A DNA stretch of 64,000 nt, from NCBI GenBank assembly GCA_023957775.1, contig JAMLGR010000001.1, positions 248,001 to 312,000 on the forward strand, given 5' to 3'. This DNA comes from Fimbriimonadaceae bacterium (GTDB lineage Bacteria; Armatimonadota; Fimbriimonadia; Fimbriimonadales; Fimbriimonadaceae). The notes below the pieces were generated by a model. That model saw only the letters and a program-made list of their open reading frames with translations, was not told the origin of the DNA and did no database searches. The position numbers and the translations under genes were made by a program. The first letter of the stretch is position 1; every line of letters starts with the position of its first letter. Positions 23,082 through 32,021 of the stretch are shown here, piece after piece.

Positions 23082-24131
23082 GTGAAGGTATCAGCACTCG
23101 TAGGGACCGCGATCGGAGCCATGCTCCTCGCCGGATGCGGCGGGCCGAAGGACAACGCATCGGCATCGAATGAAACTCCCGACGGCAAGCCGGCCGCCAA
23201 GCAGCTTGTGGTCGGAATCGTCTTCGACAGCGGCGGCCGCGGCGACAAGTCGTTCAACGACAGCGCCTGGGCGGGTGTCGAACGGGCGCAGAAGGACTTC
23301 GGCATCCTCGAGCGGTCGGTCGAGAGCAAGAGCGAGAAGGATTACGAACCCAATCTCGAGGCCCTCGCCGAACAGGGCGCCGACTTGGTCGTGGGGGTCG
23401 GCATCAACATGAAGGCCGCCATGGAGAAGGTCGCTCCCAAGTTCAAAAACACGAAGTTTGCGATCGTGGACGCGTCGGTGGCAGCGGACAACGTGCGCTC
23501 CCTCCTGTTCAAGGAGGAGGAGGGCAGCTTCCTCGCGGGCTACCTCGCCGGCCTGATGACCAAGACCAAGAAGCTCGGGTTCGTAGGCGGCATGGAACTG
23601 CCCCTCATCAAGAAGTTCCAGGCGGGCTACGAAGCGGGCGCCAAAACCGCGGACAAGGGCGTGGAAGTGCTGCCCGCCAAGTACACGGGGAGTTGGGACA
23701 ACGTCGACTACGCGAAGGTGGCGGCCCTTTCGCTCATCAACGCCGGCGCCGACATCGTGTACCACGCGGCAGGCCGCGCAGGCTTGGGCGTGATCAGCGC
23801 CGCCAAGGAGAAGGGCGTTTACGCGATCGGAGTGGACAGCGACCAGGACGACATCGCCGAGGGCAGCGTCCTGACCAGCATGATCAAGCGCGTCGACGAG
23901 GCGGTCTACCAGACGATCAAAGACCTCCGAGACGGGGCCTTCACGCCCGGAGACAAGATTTACGACCTCAAGGCGGGCGGCGTAGGGCTCTCCGAGATGC
24001 GGTTCACCAAAGAGGCCATCGGACCGGAGAAGCTCGCCCAGGTGCAAGCGATCTCCGACAAGATCGCATCCGGCGAACTGAAGGTGCCCTCGTCCGCGGA
24101 GGAGCTGCAGACGTATCTGTCGGGCCTCTAA
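23082..24131 (+). CDS. BMP family ABC transporter substrate-binding lipoprotein
   Basis: 349 residues. Start GTG 23082 with a GGAGGA site 6 bases upstream; a CATAAT box is 31 bases before it. A lipoprotein signal ends in LLAGC, giving lipidated C19. The body VVGIVFDSGGRGDKSFNDSAWAGVERAQKDFG and FLAGYLAGLMTKTKKLGFVGG, IVYHAAGRAGLGVISAAKE match the Med/BMP (PnrA-like) family, which captures purine nucleosides for ABC import. The ATPase and permease genes that normally follow are absent here, so it either works with a distant transporter or is an orphan receptor. It is convergent with the next gene, with overlapping stops. Confidence 0.92.
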   Translation: MKVSALVGTAIGAMLLAGCGGPKDNASASNETPDGKPAAKQLVVGIVFDSGGRGDKSFNDSAWAGVERAQKDFGILERSVESKSEKDYEPNLEALAEQGADLVVGVGINMKAAMEKVAPKFKNTKFAIVDASVAADNVRSLLFKEEEGSFLAGYLAGLMTKTKKLGFVGGMELPLIKKFQAGYEAGAKTADKGVEVLPAKYTGSWDNVDYAKVAALSLINAGADIVYHAAGRAGLGVISAAKEKGVYAIGVDSDQDDIAEGSVLTSMIKRVDEAVYQTIKDLRDGAFTPGDKIYDLKAGGVGLSEMRFTKEAIGPEKLAQVQAISDKIASGELKVPSSAEELQTYLSGL

Positions 24132-25003
24132 CGGATTCCTTTCGCGAACCGGAGCCATCGCCTCTCGAGCGAGCGACGGAGTTTGTGCCACGGGGACATG
24201 TATCCCGCAGGATGCGTGTCCTCGTACGTTTCGAGCCACTTCAGGGTGTCGAGCTGCCGCCAATAGGCGAGGTTGCTCACATACCGTCCCGCGTGGAACA
24301 CGATCGGACGAATCAGGCGCAGGTCCCTTCCCCGCTTGACGAACGCACACTCTCCTCGCATCACGTCCAACCTCAACTTGCCCACCAGGCCCACCGGCGT
24401 GTTCATCAAATCCTCCTCGTCTGGAATCAGCCTGCCAAGGCCCGTTCGCACGAGGGCGACCGAAACGCACGGCTCATCCGGGACCTGGCCCCGAAACGAC
24501 TCGAAACCCGTCGACCCGTACGCCTGGGCGACGGCATGGACCTCGCTCCGGATCGCTTCGAACTCGGGGCCCCGCTCGTAGTAGATCAAGCCGCCGTTGA
24601 ACCGGAACAAACGATCCAACCCCAATCGCGGAAGCAATTCCGGAAGTTCGCCGTACCAGTGCCCGTCGTACACGGGACGCCCTTGCACCGCCATCGGGGC
24701 TCCGTCGCAAAGCTCCCACACACGGTCCAGACGTTCAAACGCCAGGCAGTCGGAGTCCAGAAACAGCACCTTCTGCGCCGAGGCACCCGCCAGGGCGTCC
24801 AGCTTGCGCAGGTACGGTGGCACGCCGACCGTCGGGGCAACCACCTCGTCGAACCACCGCGCCACCCCCGGCACGTCGAGATCGGTCATGAGCACCCGAG
24901 GAGTGGTGTCGCCCGCGAGGCTCAAAGAGCGCGCAAGCCCCAGGGCCATCTCCACGTAGCGCGGACTGCCCGTCGCCACCGTGTAGACGATGCGCCCGCT
25001 CAA
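24128..25003 (-). CDS. putative nucleotide-diphospho-sugar glycosyltransferase (paralog 2)
   Basis: 291 residues. A GT-A style protein with the metal-binding DxD in KVLFLDSDCLAFERLD, then FNGGLIYYERGPEFEAI and a C-terminal RPIVFHAGRYVSNLAYWRQLDTLKWLETYEDTHPAGYMSPWHKLRRS. It is a tandem paralog of the gene immediately upstream. I assign the start to TTG 25003 because it overlaps the upstream stop (TTGA) and yields MSGRIVYTVATG, aligning with MSRIVFTVARG of the paralog. An ATG at 25021 is possible. The acceptor and pathway are unknown. Confidence 0.8.
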   Translation of the reverse strand: MSGRIVYTVATGSPRYVEMALGLARSLSLAGDTTPRVLMTDLDVPGVARWFDEVVAPTVGVPPYLRKLDALAGASAQKVLFLDSDCLAFERLDRVWELCDGAPMAVQGRPVYDGHWYGELPELLPRLGLDRLFRFNGGLIYYERGPEFEAIRSEVHAVAQAYGSTGFESFRGQVPDEPCVSVALVRTGLGRLIPDEEDLMNTPVGLVGKLRLDVMRGECAFVKRGRDLRLIRPIVFHAGRYVSNLAYWRQLDTLKWLETYEDTHPAGYMSPWHKLRRSLERRWLRFAKGIR

Positions 25004-25872
25004 CCGCGCCCTCGAAACCATCGCAGATACCGGCGCTGGACGGAACGCTCGAGCTTCTGCCAGGGCGACATGTAGCCGGGGGGATGGCGATCCTCGTAAC
25101 GCTCGAGCCACTCGAGGCGCTCCACCTGCTTCCAGTAGGTCACGAAGTTCACGTACCGTGCCGCATGGAACACGAAGGGTCGCACGCGACGCACCGCGTG
25201 CCGGCGGCACACGAACGAGCACTCGCCCTCCAACACGTTCATCCGCAAAGGCCCGATCAGGCCGACGGCCGTGTTCATGAACTCCGTCTCGTCGGGAACG
25301 ATCTCCCCAAGGCCCGTCTCGACCATCGCCAGGGCGACGCACACCTCTTCCGAGGCGCCGCCTCGGAAACGCTCGAAACCGGTCGTGTCGAAGGCGCCCT
25401 CGATCTCCCGGGCGCGCGCGATCAACGCCTGGGCGTCGGGATGTCTCTCGTAGTAGATCAGACCTCCATTGAACGCCGGCAACGACTCCAATCCCCGCTC
25501 GCGGCAGATGGCGGCTCGGTCTGCGCCGTGCCATTGCCCCTCCGCGGACCGATGCCCGACGACGACGAACGGTTTGCCGCGCAAGGCCTCGAAGATAGGC
25601 TCCAAGCGGCGGAAGGCCAAGGAGTCACTGTCGATCGAGAGCACATGGTCGGCGTCGGTCTCTTCGAGGGCCACCAGCTTGTCGAGCGCCGAGCGCGGCT
25701 CCTTGGGTTTGAGAACCTGCGCGAAACGGCGGGTCCAGTCGAACCCGTCCAAGTCCGTCAAGACCGCCCGGGGGGTCGTATCCCCGATGAGGTCGAGGGA
25801 TCGAGCCAGCGCCATGGCCATGCGCCCGTACTTCGGGCGCCCGCGGGCCACGGTGAAGACGATCCGGCTCAT
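25000..25872 (-). CDS. putative nucleotide-diphospho-sugar glycosyltransferase (paralog 1)
   Basis: 290 residues. MSRIVFTVARGRPKYGRMAMALARSLDLIGDTTPRAVLTDLDG opens a GT-A-like fold; the DxD lies in HVLSIDSDSLAFRRLE. The FNGGLIYYERHPDAQALIAR and PFVFHAARYVNFVTYWKQVERLEWLERYEDRHPPGYMSPWQKLERS blocks align nearly position for position with the downstream paralog. A TAAACT box is 7 bases before the ATG. Tandem duplication followed by divergence is the simplest origin. Stop-start overlap with paralog 2 indicates co-translation. Confidence 0.8.
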   Translation of the reverse strand: MSRIVFTVARGRPKYGRMAMALARSLDLIGDTTPRAVLTDLDGFDWTRRFAQVLKPKEPRSALDKLVALEETDADHVLSIDSDSLAFRRLEPIFEALRGKPFVVVGHRSAEGQWHGADRAAICRERGLESLPAFNGGLIYYERHPDAQALIARAREIEGAFDTTGFERFRGGASEEVCVALAMVETGLGEIVPDETEFMNTAVGLIGPLRMNVLEGECSFVCRRHAVRRVRPFVFHAARYVNFVTYWKQVERLEWLERYEDRHPPGYMSPWQKLERSVQRRYLRWFRGRG

Positions 25873-25944
25873 GGGGCGCAGTTTACAGGACCGTTGGTCA
25901 CGTCTCCCCTTCCTCTCGAGCCGACTTGGCGCACAATAGACCCT

Positions 25945-27234
25945 ATGATCGACTGGAAGCTGGGCATCGTCGCCTGCACCGCCGTTTCGGCGGGCGTGTT
26001 CGCCACCCAAAGGGGCCCGTCGGCCGCCTTGGACGAGGTGCCCGAGAATCCCACGTACGCGGAGCACATCGCGCCCATGCTGAACGACCACTGCGTGGAA
26101 TGCCATCGCCCCGGGGAGGTCGCACCCTTCTCGCTGATCGGATACGCCGAGGCCTCGAAGCGCGCCCCCATGCTCGCCTACATCACGGAGAAGAAGCGCA
26201 TGCCGCCGTGGAAGCCCGTGCACGGATTCGGGGAGTTTCTGGACGAGAACCGACTGTCCGACGTGGAAATCGCGACCCTCAAGAAGTGGGCCGACAACGG
26301 AGCCCCCCGCGGGGACGCGTCGAAGGAGCCCACACCACCCAGCTTCTCTTCGGAGTGGTCTCTGGGCGAACCCGACCTCATCCTCACCACCAAGCGGCCC
26401 TTCCAACTCCATGCGGAAGGGCAGGACGTCTACCGCAACTTCGTCCTCAAGACCGATTTCAAGGAGACCCGGTGGGTCCAGGCCATGGACGTCCGACCGG
26501 GAAACAAGGCGATCGTGCACCACGTGATCGCCTTCGTCGACACCAAGGGCCGTTCGGCCGAACTTGAGAAGCGCTCCAACGACGGCCAGGAGGGGTACAC
26601 GACCTTTGGCGGACCCGGTTTCAACCCCGACTCCTCCTTCGGGGGATGGGCCCCCGGACTTCGCGCCAAACGCACGGCGACCGGCACGGCGTTCAAGCTC
26701 GAACCCGGCGCGACGGTCGTGATGCAGGTCCACTACCACCCCAACGGCAAGCCCGAATCCGACCAGACGAGACTCGCGCTCTACTTCGCCAAAGAGCCGG
26801 TCCGCAAGGAGATGCGCCTCGCGTGGATGGCCAACCCCCTCTTCCGCATCCCCGCCGGCGCCAAGAGCCACGAAGTCAAGCTCGAGTATCCGATTCCCGC
26901 GGATGTCACGGTCTGGGCGGTGATGCCCCACATGCACCTGCTGGGGCGGACGATGAAGGCGGAGGCGCTGCTTCCCGACGGCTCGGTCAAGCCCATCGTC
27001 TACATCGACGATTGGGACTTCAACTGGCAGATGAACTACACGTTGAAGGAGCCGTTGAAGCTCCCGCGCGGCTCGCGGGTGCGGGTGGTCGGCACGTACG
27101 ACAACTCGTCCGACAATCCCTACAACCCGAACAACCCGCCGAAGCCGATCACGTGGGGCGAGGAGACGACCGACGAGATGTTCCTGTTCATCGCCGCATA
27201 CACGGTCGATGCCGAGCGGTTGGGCGACCGGTAG
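25945..27234 (+). CDS. secreted heme/copper type II monooxygenase-like protein
   Basis: 429 residues with an N-terminal signal-like segment. A c-type heme site, C50-VE-C53-H54 (DHCVECHRPGEVAPFSL), lies in a short cytochrome domain. The rest resembles copper type II ascorbate-dependent monooxygenases (peptidylglycine alpha-hydroxylating type): IVHHVIAFVD (His pair), MQVHYHPNG (HxH) and MPHMHLLGRTM (HxH plus Met). Such cytochrome-monooxygenase fusions are common in Armatimonadota, Planctomycetes and Acidobacteria; their substrates are unknown. CACAAT stands 7 bases before the ATG. It is divergent from the glycosyltransferase pair. Confidence 0.82.
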   Translation: MIDWKLGIVACTAVSAGVFATQRGPSAALDEVPENPTYAEHIAPMLNDHCVECHRPGEVAPFSLIGYAEASKRAPMLAYITEKKRMPPWKPVHGFGEFLDENRLSDVEIATLKKWADNGAPRGDASKEPTPPSFSSEWSLGEPDLILTTKRPFQLHAEGQDVYRNFVLKTDFKETRWVQAMDVRPGNKAIVHHVIAFVDTKGRSAELEKRSNDGQEGYTTFGGPGFNPDSSFGGWAPGLRAKRTATGTAFKLEPGATVVMQVHYHPNGKPESDQTRLALYFAKEPVRKEMRLAWMANPLFRIPAGAKSHEVKLEYPIPADVTVWAVMPHMHLLGRTMKAEALLPDGSVKPIVYIDDWDFNWQMNYTLKEPLKLPRGSRVRVVGTYDNSSDNPYNPNNPPKPITWGEETTDEMFLFIAAYTVDAERLGDR

Positions 27235-27236
27235 CC

Positions 27237-27722
27237 TCAGCCGCCGGTCGGTTTCACGCGATCGGGCGGCCCGGCCTCGATCGACTGGGCGCTGAGATTG
27301 AGCGCGACGTAGGGTCGGTTGGCGAGACCGCCTTCGCGACCGTGGCCAGGCATGACTTTGAAGTGCGCCTCGATCTTCGTGCCGTGGAGACGCACGACGC
27401 GCCGAATCGCCAAGCGCCCCTCCTTGGGCTCCAGCACGTGAAACTCGATCAGAAACGGCTTTTTAGATCCCGCCAGTTGGTCGAGCCGGTCGGCCTCGGC
27501 GATATCGAAGCGGATGGAGATCGGATTTTCTGGCGTGGGCCGCTGGGCGGACTCTGCGAAGATGGGCGCCGTCAATCCCCACACCGCCAACGGCGCGGGC
27601 TTCCCCTCCGCGGTCTTCAACGGCTTGCCCTCGACCCACAGGTACGCACGGTGCATCAGTTCGGCGTCGGATGCCCATGCGTTGAGGGCGAGGGCGAAGA
27701 TTGAGAGCACAAGTGTCAGCAT
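27237..27722 (-). CDS. secreted hypothetical protein
   Basis: 161 residues. A signal peptide MLTLVLSIFALALNAWA precedes a soluble domain with PLAVWGLTAPIFAESAQRPTPENPISIRFDIAEADRL and FLIEFHVLEPKEGRLAIRRVVRLHGTKIEAHFKVMPGHGREGG. The alternating hydrophobic pattern suggests a beta sandwich. No family recognised. It ends 2 bases from the stop of the convergent monooxygenase-like gene. Confidence 0.65.
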   Translation of the reverse strand: MLTLVLSIFALALNAWASDAELMHRAYLWVEGKPLKTAEGKPAPLAVWGLTAPIFAESAQRPTPENPISIRFDIAEADRLDQLAGSKKPFLIEFHVLEPKEGRLAIRRVVRLHGTKIEAHFKVMPGHGREGGLANRPYVALNLSAQSIEAGPPDRVKPTGG

Positions 27723-27779
27723 CGGTGCACTTCCAACTTGTTAGACGTCTTGAAGTGGGACTTGATGCGCCGGCGCGGA

Positions 27780-30700
27780 TCAGTTCTTCGAAGGCGCGAG
27801 TTCCCGGTCTTCCACGGCAGCCTTGGGCAGCTTGGCCGGGACGAGCGTCGAGACGCCGGGTTCCTGCATCGTGATGCCCAGCCAAACGGGGGCGGCTTCG
27901 ATCGTGGTCGGGTTGTGGGTGATCACCACGAACTGCGACGTCGCGGAGAAGTCCCGCAGGAGTGCCACGAAGCGCTCCACATTGCGGCCGTCCAGCGGCG
28001 CGTCGACCTCGTCGAGCACCACCAGCGGGCTTGGTTTGACTTTGAGAAGGGCGAACAGAAATGCCGTCGCGCACAGCGACCGCTCGCCGCCGGAGAGCAG
28101 TTCCAGCCGTTGCTGCTTCTTCCCGGGCAGTTGGACCTCGATTTCGATGCCGCTCTCCAACACGTTGTTGGGGGTGCTGAGGCTGATCTTTCCCACTCCG
28201 CCGCCGAACAGCTTCTCGAACACCTCGGTGAAGGCGACCTCCAAGGCATCCATGGTCGCGAGGAATTTGTCCCGCGTCAGGGCGTCGAGTTCGCGGACGC
28301 TGCCTTCCACCTGCTCGATCCCCTCTTCGATATCCGCTTTTTGGGCGGTTAGCTCGTCGCACCGCTCGCTCAGGCGCTCGAAGGCCTCGATGGCGCCCAC
28401 ATTCACGTCGCCCATCGCCCTCAGTTCGCGGCGCAGCCTGCCGACGACCGTTGCGGCGTCTGCGGGAAGCTCCACCGCGTGCTCCTGCTCCAGCGCGTCT
28501 TCTTCGGTGAGGCCGTACTCTTCGACCAGCCTCTGGAGAGAGGCGGCTCGTTTGGCGTCGGCACGGGCGCGGCCGAGCTCCGCCTGGTGTGCGGCGTCGC
28601 CGCACGACTGCGCGTTCTGCCTCGCGGCCTTGGCGTCCTCCGCGAACTGGAAGCTCTGCTGCAGCATGCCCGCCTTCTTCTCTTGGGCCGCGGCCAGTTC
28701 GGCGTCCGCCTTGGCTTTGCGTTCCTGCGCCTGCGTCAGTTCCGCACGCTCGCGTTCGATTTCCTGGCGCGCCTTGGAACGCTCGGGTTCGAGGTTGTCG
28801 AGCTTGCGCGCGCGCATCGAATCCGCTTCTTCCGCGGCGATCAGCCGCCGTTCTGCCTGTTGGAGCCGGAGCGCCGCCTGGCGCAGCCGCTCTTCGGCCT
28901 CGCGGAGTCGCTCCTCGGCTTGTTCCGCATCGGCGCTCCGTGCCGCAAGCTGCTTCAGCAGCGCATCCCGGCGCGACTCGAGGGCGGCCACTTCAGGGTC
29001 GGCAAGCGCTTCTTCAGCTTGCTGCGAGAGCTGCTCTCGCTCGAGTTCGAGTTTCTTGTGGGCCCGCATGGCGCCCTCGAGCTCCTGCTGCAGGTTCGCG
29101 TGCCAGTTTCTCCGCTCCTGGTGCTCGTCCGCCGCCTCCGCGATTTCCGCGCGGAGCGCTCGGAGGGCCTGCTCGTCGGTCTCCCGACGCTCGCGCGCGG
29201 CCGCCACTTCCTTCTCCGACTTGGCGAGCTTCCGTTCGAGATCCGCGATGGCACGCCGCACCTCGACCAGATCGGATTTGCGCTGCACGAGTCCATAGCT
29301 GGTCTTGCCCGAATGGCCGCCGGTGACGGCGCCGCTTCCGTGGACAACCTCCCCTTCCAGGGTGACCAGTCGGCTCCATCCGTGGGTGCGAGCCAGTTTG
29401 AGAGCAAGGTCCAAGGTCTCGACGACGAGCACGCGCCCGAGAAGGCTGTCGACGACCGGTCGATGCGCCGAGATGCAGGTCACCAGCTCGCTCGCCCGGC
29501 CCACGACCCCTTTCTCGGTCAGCACCCGCCGCAGTTCCGAGGAGGGCTCCATCGGTCGCATCAACGGGATCGGCTGGAACGTGGCGCGCCCTCGTCGCTG
29601 ATCCTTCAGGTAGGCGATGGCGCGTTTGGCGGAATCCTCGTCCGGCACGATCAAGTCGTTCGAAGCGGCGCCCAGGGCCGTTTCGATCGCCACGGCAAGC
29701 TCCTTGTCGACCTCGATCGCCTCGGCCACCGGCACGAACTTCCCTTCCAGCTTTCCGTTCTCGGCGGCCTCCATCACGGCGCGGGCGCCTTGGTTGAGTC
29801 CCTCGTGCGTTTCGATCGTGGCCTCGATCCCGCGCGCCCGTCCTTCCAGCGCCGCCTTTTCGGCGAGCCAGCGCCGCGACTCCTGGGCGTGGCGGTCGTC
29901 CTCTTCGCGCGCGGCCTGCAGCGCCTCTTCGAGTTGAGCGGCCTTGCCGCGCGAATCCGCAAGCGCCGATTCGATCTCCTGAAGCGCTGCCAGGGCTTCG
30001 TCGACCCCGCGCTGAAGGTCCGGAAGCCCGGCGTCGATCCCCGCCAGCTCGCGGACGATCTCCTTCTCGCGTCCCTTCCGGTGGGCGCGCTCGGCCTCGG
30101 CCTTCAAGCGACGCGACTCCACCTCGCGGCCAGAGGCCAGCTCCTTCTCGGCCCGTGCGAGCTGCTCGCGAAGGGCGCTGGCGTCGTCGCCCGCCCCCGA
30201 ACATTCGGCCCGAACGCGCTCCAGGTTCGCCCGCTCGATCTCCTCTTCCGCCCGGAACGCCTCGGCCTCCTGTCGGACCTCCTCGATGCGGGTTCGCGAC
30301 GCCTCCGACTCCTCGCCGAGGTTCTTCTCCAGTTCGGACAGGTTCTCAAGCCGCTGTTCGCCGAGCTTGAGACCCGCTTCTGCCCGCTGAATGGCGGTCA
30401 ATGCGGATTGCTGTTCGCCCCGAATCCCGTCCATCTGGCGCTCGAGCTCGCTGACCGCCTCCGCGACGCGCCGCATGTCGCGCTCGAGGTTCTCCGCGCG
30501 GGACGATTCCTTGCCGACCAGCTCCATCGACTCCTGCACGGCCACTTCGAGCCGCTCGACCTCGCGCAGGGCCCGCGCCACCTCGACGATGAGCAAGCCG
30601 GATTCCACCTCGCGGAGACTCGTTTGCGCCGTCTTGTAACGACGCGCGACCTCGGCCTCCTCCCGCAGCGGCTCGCGCTGGGCTTCGATCTCGTGAAGGA

Positions 30701-31280
30701 TGTCCCGTACGCGATCGAGATGCGTGCGCGCCGACTGCAGCCGACGCAGCGATTCGACCTTGCGCGCCCGGTAGCGCTGGACGCCGGCGGCCTCGTCGAC
30801 CCAGCCCCGTCGGTCTTCCGGAGAGGCGGCAAGCGCCTGGTCGATCTCCTTCTGCCCGACGATCGCGTAACCGGCGCGGCCCAATCCGCTGTCCGCTAGA
30901 AGGTCGAAGATGTCCCGCAGACGGCACGATTGCCGGTTGATCGAGTAGTCGCTGTCCCCGTTGCGCGTGAGCCGGCGCGTGATGGAGACCTCGCTGGCTT
31001 CGATGGGCAGGGCGCCGTCCTCGTTGTCGAACAACAGCGTCACTTCCGCGTAGCCGACGGGCTTGCGCTTGGAACTGCCGCTGAAGATCACGTCCTGGTT
31101 CGTGCCCGCACGAAGCTGCCGGGGCGTCCCCTCACCAAGACCCCAGAGGATGGCGTCGACCAGGTTCGACTTGCCGCACCCGTTCGGGCCGACGACGGCG
31201 ATGATGTCGCCCTCGACATCGATCTCGGTCTTGTCGGCGAAGGTCTTGAATCCGAAGAGCTTGACGCGCTTGAGTCGCAT
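27780..31280 (-). CDS. smc: chromosome segregation protein SMC
   Basis: 1166 residues, the normal SMC length. Walker A GPNGCGKSN (31-39) with KVKLFGFKTFAD ahead; two very long coiled coils (about 170-500 and 660-1000); the hinge around 510-640 (VPVAEAIEVDKELAVAIETALG); C-terminal signature LSGGERSL and Walker B LVVLDEVDAPLDG. It compacts and segregates the chromosome as a dimer with ScpAB; neither scpA nor scpB is in this window. The coding strand is so rich in Glu/Arg/Ala coiled coil that long spurious frames occur on the opposite strand. It is followed by a 57-base gap to the secreted hypothetical protein. Confidence 0.97.
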   Translation of the reverse strand: MRLKRVKLFGFKTFADKTEIDVEGDIIAVVGPNGCGKSNLVDAILWGLGEGTPRQLRAGTNQDVIFSGSSKRKPVGYAEVTLLFDNEDGALPIEASEVSITRRLTRNGDSDYSINRQSCRLRDIFDLLADSGLGRAGYAIVGQKEIDQALAASPEDRRGWVDEAAGVQRYRARKVESLRRLQSARTHLDRVRDILHEIEAQREPLREEAEVARRYKTAQTSLREVESGLLIVEVARALREVERLEVAVQESMELVGKESSRAENLERDMRRVAEAVSELERQMDGIRGEQQSALTAIQRAEAGLKLGEQRLENLSELEKNLGEESEASRTRIEEVRQEAEAFRAEEEIERANLERVRAECSGAGDDASALREQLARAEKELASGREVESRRLKAEAERAHRKGREKEIVRELAGIDAGLPDLQRGVDEALAALQEIESALADSRGKAAQLEEALQAAREEDDRHAQESRRWLAEKAALEGRARGIEATIETHEGLNQGARAVMEAAENGKLEGKFVPVAEAIEVDKELAVAIETALGAASNDLIVPDEDSAKRAIAYLKDQRRGRATFQPIPLMRPMEPSSELRRVLTEKGVVGRASELVTCISAHRPVVDSLLGRVLVVETLDLALKLARTHGWSRLVTLEGEVVHGSGAVTGGHSGKTSYGLVQRKSDLVEVRRAIADLERKLAKSEKEVAAARERRETDEQALRALRAEIAEAADEHQERRNWHANLQQELEGAMRAHKKLELEREQLSQQAEEALADPEVAALESRRDALLKQLAARSADAEQAEERLREAEERLRQAALRLQQAERRLIAAEEADSMRARKLDNLEPERSKARQEIERERAELTQAQERKAKADAELAAAQEKKAGMLQQSFQFAEDAKAARQNAQSCGDAAHQAELGRARADAKRAASLQRLVEEYGLTEEDALEQEHAVELPADAATVVGRLRRELRAMGDVNVGAIEAFERLSERCDELTAQKADIEEGIEQVEGSVRELDALTRDKFLATMDALEVAFTEVFEKLFGGGVGKISLSTPNNVLESGIEIEVQLPGKKQQRLELLSGGERSLCATAFLFALLKVKPSPLVVLDEVDAPLDGRNVERFVALLRDFSATSQFVVITHNPTTIEAAPVWLGITMQEPGVSTLVPAKLPKAAVEDRELAPSKN

Positions 31281-31294
31281 GGTTGGGTTCGTTC

Positions 31295-31942
31295 CTAATC
31301 AGACGGCTCAGCGGGGCCGGACGGACGCGCCAGGTGAAAGATTTCCATCGCGCGTGTGTCCAGATACTCATCGGAGCCGAGTCGGGCGATCGGCCGGAAG
31401 CCATCGTGCACCAAGCGCCGCCCGTCCCACAGGTCGGCGCGCACGTGCATCCGCAACACCTCGCCCACCATGTAGTTCGCGGAGCCGGGCCCGTCGCCGT
31501 GGCGGAGGATCTGGAAGAGCGAGCACTCGAACTGCACGGGGCTTTGCGCGACGCGCGGCGGTCTGACCGTCACGGACGGGATCGGGTCGAAGCCCGCGAC
31601 GCTCCACTCGTCAAAGCCTTGGGGGTAGCTGAAGGACGTTGCGTTCATGCCCGCCGCCATCTCCCGCACCACGAAATTCACGACAAACTCGCCCGTGGAC
31701 TCCGCGTTTTTCAGGCTGTCCTTCCACTGGCCCGATCCCTTGGTCGATGCCGAGACCATGATGCTCGCCGGTTCGTTTCCGCCGGCCATGAAGAACGAGA
31801 AGGGCGCGAGGTTCGCGGCGCCCTCGGAGTCCAGGGTGCTGACCAGCGCGATGGGCCGAGGTTGCACCGCGCCGACAAGGAGATCGTAACGCTGCGACGC
31901 GCTGAGTTCGGCTGCGACCAACGACACGAATTCCCCGCTCAC
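31295..31942 (-). CDS. flavin reductase family protein (FMN-binding split barrel)
   Basis: 215 residues. LLVGAVQPRPIALVSTLDSEGAANLAPFSFFMAGGNEPASIMVSASTKGSGQWKDSLKNAESTGEFVVNFV matches the FMN-binding split-barrel flavin reductase-like family (PF01613 type), which binds FMN and often supplies reduced flavin to a partner enzyme. The start is GTG 31942, with CATAAT exactly 6 bases upstream; a far upstream ATG would run across the divergent gene's leader. It lies 14 bases upstream of smc and may be co-transcribed with it. Confidence 0.85.
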   Translation of the reverse strand: MSGEFVSLVAAELSASQRYDLLVGAVQPRPIALVSTLDSEGAANLAPFSFFMAGGNEPASIMVSASTKGSGQWKDSLKNAESTGEFVVNFVVREMAAGMNATSFSYPQGFDEWSVAGFDPIPSVTVRPPRVAQSPVQFECSLFQILRHGDGPGSANYMVGEVLRMHVRADLWDGRRLVHDGFRPIARLGSDEYLDTRAMEIFHLARPSGPAEPSD

Positions 31943-32021
31943 CCACCCATTATGCCGATCCCTCCAACTCCGGGGGAGCGCGAGGAGGGCTTGAGAACGT
32001 ATTGCAATAAGGAGGAGAAAC

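Noticed and set aside
28479-30899. 806-codon open frame on the plus strand
   Set aside because: It is antisense to smc. The leucine/arginine-rich composition mirrors the coiled-coil codons of smc and no motif is present.
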